A stretch of DNA of 64,000 nt from assembly GCA_020310875.1 (NCBI GenBank), contig CM035420.1, forward strand, positions 189,502,380 to 189,566,379, in the 5' to 3' direction. This DNA comes from Ceratopteris richardii (lineage: Eukaryota > Streptophyta > Polypodiopsida > Polypodiales > Pteridaceae). Below, in pieces: positions 35,424 to 44,600 of this stretch (position 1 is its first letter; each line of letters begins with the position of its first letter). Both the position numbers and the translations under genes were made by a program. Below the pieces are notes generated by a model. The model had not been told where the DNA came from. It did no database searches and worked only from the letters and a program-made list of their open reading frames with translations.

Positions 35424-36059
35424 GTGACGAATCAAACCGAGGCATTCGTGTGATGGTAAGTAGCTTTTTGATTTGAAGAACTTGGAGGAGCGGAAATCTT
35501 CTCTTCTTTGGTAAGTCATTTTCAGCCGCACTTGCTACTTCTCATTCTTGGAGTGTGTGTAGTGAGTTGTTAGTTTAGGGAAGTGAGTAGAAGGAGTAGA
35601 GTGGGAGTGAGTAGAGAGTGGTCTAAATCATTAGAGCAGGTTTTAGTTTGTTCAAAAATTTTCATTTTTGTAAGCTAGGAACTTCTAAGTATAAAGGCCA
35701 AGAAAAATTTTCATTTTTCAATTCACTTGTGAAACAAGTATCGTGGAGAGAGCAGGCGGGTATCGCGCAATTAGCAGAGATCGGGGTGAGCAAAACAAGC
35801 AATAGGGAAGAGTACAGAGCAAGGGAGTGTGACCAAAAGATCACAGGTGCTACCAAGGTAAATCAAACCACCTTTTTGGATCAAAAATCCTCAGCATTTC
35901 AACCTAAGAAAGGAAAAAACGATCTGCGCTGAGTATCGTTTGGGCTCTCAGGGGGTTAAAACTTGTTTGTTGATTGATACAGTGGGTAAGGGTAAGAGAG
36001 AAGAGCTAGTTGAGCAAGGGGGAAAAATCAAAATCACAAAAAACATCTGCAAAAATTGA
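35424..36059 (+). other. Copy C leader before the array
   Basis: Non-coding leader. Short open frames (such as 94 codons from 35648) match nothing. It contains one AGTATCGTTT near 35930 that foreshadows the array; the LTR also has this motif near 35150. Confidence 0.6.
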
Positions 36060-36830
36060 AATTGGGTCAAGTATCATCTTTGCTCCCGCGGTCGAGTATC
36101 GCGATACTTGTCAAGTATCGTGGAGCTCCTGTGGTTGAGTATCGCGATATTTCCCGAATATCGGTATCGTCTCGATCAGAGATCGTTTGTGCCCAAAGAT
36201 CGTGTATCGTTGGCCCAGGTATCGTGTTCCAGAGATCGCGATACTTGCCAAAGATCGTCGATCGTTGAGGTCAAAGATCGATATCGTTTCGGTCAGATAT
36301 CGTTTTGGCCAAGTATCGGATATCGTGTCCTAGAGATCGCGATACTTGCCAAAGATCGTCGATCGTTTGGTCGAGTATCGTGTATCAAGTATCGTCTGCA
36401 CTAAATATCGTGTATCGTGGCTTGAAGAGCGCGATACTTGTGAAGTATCGTGTATCGTTCGATCAAGTATCGTAGAGACAGAGATCGTGTATCGTTTTGG
36501 TCAAGTATCGTGTATCGCGTCTCAGAGATCGCGATACTTACCAGCGATCGTGTATCGTTTTGAGCCAAGTATCGTCGATCGTGTATCGTGTTGACCAAAG
36601 ATCGTGGAGTCTAGAGATCGTTTTGCCAAAGATCGTTTGGGGAAGTATCGTGTATCGTGTATCGTCTGGACTCAGGTATCGAGTATCGTTTCAAACTCAG
36701 ATATCGTGTATCGTGTCCATCAAGTATCGTCTGGGCGGAGATCGTTTTCCAGCGATCGTTTCGTCCAAGTATCGTGTCAGTCAGCGATCGTTTCCTTAGA
36801 GATCGTGAGAGTCAAGTATCGTGACTTGAA
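36060..36830 (+). repeat. ATCG-rich degenerate tandem array in the copy C leader
   Basis: About 770 bp built from short, variably spaced (A/G)(A/G)TATCGTGTATCGT, AGATCGTTT and AGATCGCGATACTTGCC units. The palindrome ATCGCGAT occurs exactly five times (36098, 36141, 36235, 36336, 36528), and one degenerate site lies near 36429. Unit length varies more than in copy B. Open frames across it (repeats of SIVYR, VSCIV, DRDTC) are artefacts. Confidence 0.9.
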
Positions 36831-36937
36831 ATTTTCTTTCAGTCATTTTCAGCCTGACTTTTTCCTAGACTTCTAAGCCATAACTTAGAATTCTAGAGGC
36901 TAGAGGTGGACAAGATTTGATCAGAGCTCTTAAGTGA

Positions 36938-39900
36938 ATGAACCTGAGATCCGGAAGAACCCTAGGAAGCCGAAGAAGTGTAATTTCTTCCATAGGGAGT
37001 GTAGCCGAACCAAGTAGCCGTTCACACTATTCTGAGACCTCCAGTGAGTCAGAAGGAGAAATCCCCATGGCTTCAGAGGATTTGCAAAACACTGTGCCCA
37101 TGATTGGCCAGATGTCCATCATTGAGGGAGAATACAGAACTTCCTTAGAATATGTGAGCACCAACCACAATGAGATCCCTATCTATTTGGATGGTCTAAA
37201 CAGATCAGTGGCCAGACTGAGGAAGGCTTCAGAGGTCTACATAGTACCGAGACCAGCAGTTAAGTACATAGGAGGACTGTACATGGACAAACGAGATATC
37301 CAATACATGGTCACCGAACACCCGGAAATCATTAATGAGCATGGTGAGGAAAATAATGCGTCAAGTTTAAATGGATGTGGAAACGAAGAGCAAGTAACTA
37401 CTCCTAGAGGGAGATCTACAATTACTAAACTTTGGAGAGGAGACCTAATTCCCCAGGATGACACTCTAATAGACGTATATTTGATCAACGGGATGGAGTA
37501 CCTGCTCAGAGCCCATTCCTCTATATGGGAAGCTGCTCCTAATCCAGTTACCATCTATGAGTTACAAGACCCTGAGTTCCCCACCATCATCACATATTTG
37601 GACAAAAATCACAGAAGATATTGGCCAATCACAGAATTAGAGAGAGCTGAGCTGAAATATCAGAACATCCCAGTGTTCCCCCCAAGGGACCAAGCCACTA
37701 CGTCACGGAATCCACATGGAACTTCTCAAAATGATTCAATTCAACAATCGGGACAAACACAACAAACTCAACAAACCCAGATCCCCGTCAGACCACATGT
37801 ACAATTCGCAATGCCTGCCACTAATCCTAACTACCGGCCACAACCAGCCATTGACCCAAGACATGGAGTTCATGCTCCAGTCAGACCACAGGTAGTACGA
37901 GGACCAGGTATACCAATAGGAAGACCAAATTACCCTGTGATGCCGAGACAACCTGAAGCAGGAAGGAGACTAAGGCCGATCCAAGTGGCCAAGTGCATGA
38001 GAAATCATTATGATGGCTCTAGTGAACCCTATAACCACATAGCAGAATTTAAACAAGTAGTTAGAGCCGAGCAGGTAGATGACTTCATGATTCAATATGA
38101 GTCTTTTGGCCTTACCTTGTCAGACACAGCTCTGGCCTGGTTTCAGCCATTGGATCCAAATACTTTTCAGAACATGGATCAGGTATACCAAGAAATGATT
38201 GAAGAATTTACCAAATCTGGAATTAAGAACAATTCTTCGTCATTAATCCACAGCTTCAAACAAGTCCCTACCGAGTCAGTAAGATTGGAAGCTAGGAGAT
38301 TCAAGCAGTATGTGGATAGATGTCCCGTAGAAGAGAGACCCACACAAAACAAAATGGTATCATTATTCTTAGAAGGACTATTGAACGGAACCTTGAGGTC
38401 ATTAGTGTACGTGAAGAGAGTTCAAACTTTGCAAGAGTGTATGAAGGAATGTATAGACCTAGAAGATAACCTTGCAGAAGACTTGAAAATACCCCAAGGT
38501 AGTGTGAAAAGCGAAGAGTCAACAAGTAGCACATCAAACCCCAAAAACAACGTAGAGGAAATTGCCGACCTGTTAGCAAAAAAACTGAATGTTCCAGGAC
38601 AGAGGAATTATCCCACCAATCCTATGAGAATGCCTATGCTTAGAAGATGTATGCAGTGCGGAGGAGACCATCCTTCTCATTTGTGTACTAGGGGAGTAGT
38701 CCCACCACCTGCCTATGCTCCTCATAGACCCTCTGTCCCCGGACCACTACAATATTGCAGTATAGAGCAGAGATACACAAACCATAGCACTGAGAACTGC
38801 CCTTACAATAGGCAAACCAAATCCACACAGCCTTATGTGAGACCATATGGATACCCACAGAACCAGCAGGGAGGAGAAGCCTTTAGATATCCCTCATATC
38901 AGCCGCAGGCACCAATACCACGACCATACGCATATCAGGGATATACACAACCTCAACCAGTGCTAGGACAACAACCGCCCCACCCTCAGAATGTTGTCCC
39001 AGTTAAGATAGCGCAACCAGAGGAAAATCTAGAAAGAGCTATAGTGCCAGCCACACCTTTGACTAGCAGTGAACCATATGACTCATTTTACGAACCTAGT
39101 CAAGGAACATACTCTGGTTATGAGAGCTCAATAATGGAATATGGGCAACAATATGACCCATATGCTTATGGCATGGAGACACCAGAGAGTTCATATAATT
39201 ACGAGCAGGATTATGTGCCCTTAATGTACACAGCTCCTAGAGCAACCATGCCACCTCGACCAATGAATAGACCGCCTGCACCCAGAGGACCATGCTACAG
39301 ATGTGGAGGTGACCACTATATTAGAGAATGTACATCACCACCACAAAGAAATTGGGAAGGCTACTGTAGCGATTGTGGGAAGGAACATCTTTTCAGAGAT
39401 TGTCCTAAGAATCCCAACAAAGTCACTTCTAATGTGCAGATTAATGTGATAGAAGTAATTGAATCATCAGGGAGTGACAAAGAGTACACTATACCTTTAA
39501 AGGCCATAACAAGAGCAAAGGCTAGAGAGAACCCTGATAAAACAGACGGAAGTAATCAAAGTGACAAAGAGGGAAATGCACCCATCCCTCACAGAGTAGA
39601 AGACTCCGAAGAACCAGAGAGAAGTATTGCCAGTAAAAGATCACAAAGATGGAAGAACCGGAGAGACAGGATAAAAGAAAAAAAGTTGTTGCAAAAGAAG
39701 GAAAATGAAAAGAGTAAACAGAAATCAACAGAAGAATCACAAGTGGAAGAAGAAAATAAAAAGGAGAATAAAAGAGAGGAGGTAGGATCAATATTAGCAG
39801 ACCCAATGCCTGAAGAATTAGCCATGTGGATTCAGGCATACAAGGCGAGAATAAAAGCAGGACCTACCATAGAACAACATGAGAGAGAGTATCCGAGAGG

Positions 39901-41671
39901 CGACTTAGAGAAAGAAAGACTGGAAATCTGCAAAAAACTGATAGAAGTTGCCCAACAAACATTAGAAAAACCCGCATCACCTTTACCAAACAACCGAATT
40001 TGCGAAGAAAAATTCCAAGAGTGCCTAAACACTCAGGAAAAGCCTAACGTAAATAGACCTCTGAATGATGAAATTGGTATTGAGAGAAAGGAAGGATCCA
40101 TAGTCCCTGAAATAGAAGGAGATTGGACTAAGGATCTATGGGCGCGAGTTCAAGAGGACAAGTGGAAAAAGGTAGAAGGAATGGAACCGCCCTTTGAAGA
40201 ATTAGAGGCAGAAAACGAAATAGAGGGTTCAATACCTGAACTCAATTCAGAAGAAATTTTTCCAATGGATGCAAGTGACAAAGAAGAGGACGATGTAAAG
40301 GAACTACCCAACTACACCGGGGAGTACGAGCACAACTCAGAATTGTATCGTATTCCATCAATAACGAGACGAGAAACGAATCCATCAGTTCAAATATCGG
40401 AGATCATACAACGTCTTCGAGAGGTGAAAATCCCATGTACCCTAACATTCGAGGAACTGTTAAAGGTAAAACCACATTTAAAAGAGAAATTGATCAATCA
40501 ATGGGAATTCAAGGAGGAAAAGAAGGAGGTAGCTGACGAAGTGAAAACGGTGAGAATTCCAGTGGATAAAGTAGGAGACTTTAGCGAAGGAGATGAAGGA
40601 AATACATGCCTACCAATCACCTATAGGGGTTATACTACCAAAGCCATACTCGATTCAGGAGCCGGTGTTGGCATTGCTACCAAAGAAATTTGGGAGAAAT
40701 GGGGAAAACCAGCATTGAGACCAACACGCATGAAAATTCAAATGGCAGATGGACATACGAAAAGACCCTTAGGATTGTTGGAACGAGTAGTCTTCACTAC
40801 GTGCGGAGTGGAATTCGAACATACTTTAGCAATTTGTCACTTTGAAAGGCCAAGCAACTATGAAATGATCTTGGGAAGGCCATTCATGAGACAGCTAAAG
40901 GTCGTACAAGATTGGGGAAAGGATGCAGTGTACCTACAACACGCAGGAATCACCACTAGGATCAACCTACATACATACACATATCAAGATGTACCACCTC
41001 TACAATGGAATCAAATCCATAAAGAGGAAGACGATCAATCGGTTCATAGTGCAGGTTCTAGTGACCAATCCTGGATGAACGAGGACACTCATCTATGGAT
41101 ATGCAAAGCTGCAAAAAAGGAAGAAGAGAGAAGAAAAAGTTGGCAGCAGAAACAAGGAATAGGGAGATCGGTACAAGATCCGGCTTATATGCCACAAGTA
41201 TTTCCAGACGAAGAATTTGAGCCTCACGGTTGGATGGAAATATTAGCCACCCTCGATGTCTGTGTAAACGAAGAAGTGGTAACTATGAACGAATGTATTG
41301 ACGAGGAGGGTTATGATGTTAGTCTGTATATGGTAGGCCTTCAGGAGGCAGAAGAAGGAGAAGTGATCGAGAAAGACTGGAAGGAGGACTACGAGAGCAT
41401 TGAAATGGAACCAAAACCCATGGATCTAGGGATTAGTACCACTAACATGGATATCACTGCCAATGAAAAACATAAGGTACTCCCACAAAAAGAAGAATTA
41501 GAAGTTGAAAGGGAATTAGAAGATGAAGAAAACAAACTCCAAGACCAATTTGAGGTACCAGCTCATTTCAAAAAATACGAAGTGGAAGAGAGGAAAATTG
41601 CTATTCAAATGCCTAAAAGAGAAGCACAACCTGGAATAGCATACGATAATAAGGAGCAAACAAAAAAATAG
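36938..41671 (+). CDS. Copy C gag-protease polyprotein
   Basis: Starts ATG 36938 (MNLRSGR, as in B); 1577 codons, uninterrupted. Residues about 343-530 hold the gag core (FKQVVRAEQVDDF, ALAWFQPLD). Three shortened zinc knuckles C-x2-C-x3-H-x4-C lie near residues 570, 785 and 809, with a degenerate C-x8-H-x4-C near 606. A Lys/Glu-rich coil follows near 890-960. The first retropepsin has DSGAG near 1237 and LGRPF near 1311. The C-terminal 230 residues are acidic. The product should form virus-like particles and process the polyprotein. The ORF ends TAG at 41669-41671 after seven A; copies A and B are in one frame across this point. The coding frame looks functional, but the element's promoter is missing. 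Confidence 0.9.
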   Translation: MNLRSGRTLGSRRSVISSIGSVAEPSSRSHYSETSSESEGEIPMASEDLQNTVPMIGQMSIIEGEYRTSLEYVSTNHNEIPIYLDGLNRSVARLRKASEVYIVPRPAVKYIGGLYMDKRDIQYMVTEHPEIINEHGEENNASSLNGCGNEEQVTTPRGRSTITKLWRGDLIPQDDTLIDVYLINGMEYLLRAHSSIWEAAPNPVTIYELQDPEFPTIITYLDKNHRRYWPITELERAELKYQNIPVFPPRDQATTSRNPHGTSQNDSIQQSGQTQQTQQTQIPVRPHVQFAMPATNPNYRPQPAIDPRHGVHAPVRPQVVRGPGIPIGRPNYPVMPRQPEAGRRLRPIQVAKCMRNHYDGSSEPYNHIAEFKQVVRAEQVDDFMIQYESFGLTLSDTALAWFQPLDPNTFQNMDQVYQEMIEEFTKSGIKNNSSSLIHSFKQVPTESVRLEARRFKQYVDRCPVEERPTQNKMVSLFLEGLLNGTLRSLVYVKRVQTLQECMKECIDLEDNLAEDLKIPQGSVKSEESTSSTSNPKNNVEEIADLLAKKLNVPGQRNYPTNPMRMPMLRRCMQCGGDHPSHLCTRGVVPPPAYAPHRPSVPGPLQYCSIEQRYTNHSTENCPYNRQTKSTQPYVRPYGYPQNQQGGEAFRYPSYQPQAPIPRPYAYQGYTQPQPVLGQQPPHPQNVVPVKIAQPEENLERAIVPATPLTSSEPYDSFYEPSQGTYSGYESSIMEYGQQYDPYAYGMETPESSYNYEQDYVPLMYTAPRATMPPRPMNRPPAPRGPCYRCGGDHYIRECTSPPQRNWEGYCSDCGKEHLFRDCPKNPNKVTSNVQINVIEVIESSGSDKEYTIPLKAITRAKARENPDKTDGSNQSDKEGNAPIPHRVEDSEEPERSIASKRSQRWKNRRDRIKEKKLLQKKENEKSKQKSTEESQVEEENKKENKREEVGSILADPMPEELAMWIQAYKARIKAGPTIEQHEREYPRGDLEKERLEICKKLIEVAQQTLEKPASPLPNNRICEEKFQECLNTQEKPNVNRPLNDEIGIERKEGSIVPEIEGDWTKDLWARVQEDKWKKVEGMEPPFEELEAENEIEGSIPELNSEEIFPMDASDKEEDDVKELPNYTGEYEHNSELYRIPSITRRETNPSVQISEIIQRLREVKIPCTLTFEELLKVKPHLKEKLINQWEFKEEKKEVADEVKTVRIPVDKVGDFSEGDEGNTCLPITYRGYTTKAILDSGAGVGIATKEIWEKWGKPALRPTRMKIQMADGHTKRPLGLLERVVFTTCGVEFEHTLAICHFERPSNYEMILGRPFMRQLKVVQDWGKDAVYLQHAGITTRINLHTYTYQDVPPLQWNQIHKEEDDQSVHSAGSSDQSWMNEDTHLWICKAAKKEEERRKSWQQKQGIGRSVQDPAYMPQVFPDEEFEPHGWMEILATLDVCVNEEVVTMNECIDEEGYDVSLYMVGLQEAEEGEVIEKDWKEDYESIEMEPKPMDLGISTTNMDITANEKHKVLPQKEELEVERELEDEENKLQDQFEVPAHFKKYEVEERKIAIQMPKREAQPGIAYDNKEQTKK
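41662..41671 (+). other. A-heptamer and stop at the gag-pol boundary of copy C
   Basis: Seven A (41662-41668) directly followed by TAG. The codons read AAA AAA TAG. A slip of -1 on A-AAA-AAA would enter the pol frame; one more A would join gag and pol without a slip, as in A and B. Which of these applies cannot be told from sequence. Confidence 0.6.
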
Positions 41672-41679
41672 TTGTAACC

Positions 41680-44600
41680 ATGGAAGGAGGAGAGGAACGA
41701 TGTACTTTCATAGGACAGGATGTCTCAGCGGAAGAAGAACAAGAGTTAATTCGACTCATAAGAGAATACCGGGATGTCTTTGCTTGGACTTATAAGGACT
41801 TAAAAGGAGTAGATCCATCTATATGTGCGCATAGAATCCCCATGACATCCGAGGCCAAACCTTCGAAACAGAGACCTTATACTTATAATGATGTATATTC
41901 AGCCAAGATAAAAGAAGAAATAGATAAGTTGCTAGATGCTGGATTCATCTACGAAATTGAGCACACGGAATGGGTATCACCCTTAGTGGTTGTACCAAAG
42001 AAAAATGGGAAGTTAAGAGTGTGCATCAATTTGAAAAAAGTAAACGCCGCAACCATAAGGGATAGCTATCCCTTACCAATCACTGACCATCTCTTGGAAA
42101 GGGTAGCAGGGAAAGAAGTGTATAGTTTTCTGGATGGCTTTTCAGGGTATAATCAGGTAGCCATTGCTCCTGAGGACCAACATAAGACTGCATTTGCAAC
42201 AGAATGGGGAGTATATGCCTTTAGAGTCATGCCTTTTGGTTTAACCAATGCCCCAGCTACATTCCAAAGACTGATGTGTCATGTGTTCAAGGAATTTTTG
42301 AGGAAAAGCATGGAGGTATACGTGGATGATCTGTGTACATATTCAGTTATACGATCAGAGCACATCCCTGAACTAGAAAAGATTTTTGCTAAATGTCGAC
42401 AATATCGAGTATGCCTCAATCCTGAAAAATGTGTCTTCATGGTGCGACAAGGGAAAATCTTAGGACATATTGTTTCTAAGAATGGAATTTCCACGGATGA
42501 AGACAAAATCAAAGTCATTATGGATTTACCGAGACCGAAAACTGCTAAAGAAGTTCAAGCATTTATGGGACATTGTGGTTACTATCGGAGATTCATACAT
42601 ATGTACGCCATAATTGCTAGACCTCTTTATGCATTATTAACTCAATTCAATTGGACCGAAGAATGCGAAAAAGCTTTTAATGAGTTGAAGAATCGATTGA
42701 GTTCAGCACCTATTCTTCGAGTCCCCAACTGGAATAAACCGTTTCATATTCATGTTGATGCTTCCAAGTTTGCCATTGGTTGCATCTTAGCTCAACCAGC
42801 TGATACGGGCAAATTAGACCACCCGATAGCCTATGCCAGTAGGCAGTTAAATCAAGCGGAACGCAATTATACCACTACGGAGAGAGAAGGCCTAGGGATG
42901 GTATACGCAGTAAAGAAATTCAGACATTACTTACTGGCAAACAAATTCAAATTCTTCATTGATCATCAAGCTCTATTGTACTTAGTCAACAAGCCTTGCA
43001 ATACAGGACGACTAGTACGATGGTTTTTATTGCTAATGGAATTTGATTTTGAAGTAATAGTCAAGAAAGGAAACACACACATAAGGGCAGACCACTTATC
43101 TCGCATGACCCATGGAGAACCACCCATAGGAGTTCCTGATGATCTGCCAGATACCTATCTCTTTAACCTAGAAGTATGTCCTCAATGGGCCGAAAAATTG
43201 ATTCCGATACTTACACATGGACCTAAAGAGGGGATTACGCCAAACCAAAAGCAAGATCTCTGGAGGACTAAAAACCTTCACATTATTGCTGGAAGTTTGT
43301 ACCACCGGGATTCAAGCGGACTGCTGATGAGATGCGTGGAAGAAGGAGAACAAAAAATGTGGCTTCAGAAAGCACACATAAATCAATGGAACACTCATTT
43401 GAATGCGAATGGAACGTGGCAAACACTCAAGAGATTTGGCATATATTGGCCAACTATGCAACGAGATGCACATAACTATGTATCAACCTGCCCAACCTGT
43501 CAAGAACAAATCCCAGACGAGAACTCTACATTATGCTATTCTACAATAGCACCAAGGTGGAGCATGCCTCTGGTAAAATTCCTGAAAACTCGAAAGTACC
43601 CTGATGGAGCTACCTTAGCAAGGAAACGTGCTCTTGAAGAACAGAGCAAGGATTACGCCATCATAGGAAAACAACTCTTTAAACGTGGAAAGGATAACCA
43701 ACTAAGAATGTGCATTCATGAAAGTGAATATCTCTCTGTCCTAGAAATGGCACATGCAGGAGCTGCGGGAGGACATTTCTCAGCAGACAGAACGGTTAAG
43801 ATGATCCTCTTTGCAGGCTTGTGGTGGCCAACTCTACATATGGATGCGGAGGCATACGTGAGAAGTTGCGAAACATGCCAGAGAGCGAAATATCCCATTA
43901 GAAGAGACGACATGCCCTTAAGACCCATGGTTTGTGCAAGAGCATTTACCAAGTGGGGAATTGACTTCATAGGACCTATCAATCCACCGGCCAAAGGATC
44001 ACATGCTGAATATATCATAGTAGCCACCGACTACTTGACTAAGTGGGTAGAAGCAAAAGCCACTAGAAAGAATGATGCTCAATCCACTGCAAAATTTCTC
44101 TTTGAGCACATTTTCACACGCTTTGGACTACCAATTGAGATAGTGAGTGATCGAGGAACACATTTCTTAAACGAGGTCATTGAGTCACTAATGAATGACT
44201 TTCTAGTGATTCATAAAAAATCAGCCCCATACCACCCTCAAGCTAATGGACAAGCTGAAAGTTCCAACAAGGTACTATGTACCGTATTGACAAAGATTGT
44301 CAATAATGGAAGGTCAGATTGGGACAAACAATTGCATCACGCAATTTGGGCCTTCCGAGTGGCATATAAAACGGCCATTGGAACTACACCTTTCAACCTA
44401 GTGTATGGGCAGAATGCAATTTTGCCAATTGATTTCTTAGTACCTACACTGAAAGTGGCCCAGCAATATGAGTGGAAAGGCCATGAATTGTCTCAGCAAT
44501 TAGCTCAAATTGAAAAGCTGCACGAGACTAGATTGCAAGCGGTAGCGGGCATTTATGCAGCTAAACGGAGACAAAAGGCTTATTATGATGCACATATAAA

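Noticed and set aside
35092..35445. Minus-strand ORF of 117 codons, repeated at 51082-51462
   Set aside because: It is antisense within the LTR of copy C, and its double occurrence only reflects the two LTRs.
36056..36876. ORFs of 70-100 codons in the copy C leader
   Set aside because: Products of the ATCG-rich array (SIVYR, VSCIV repeats); the region lies between primer site and gag.
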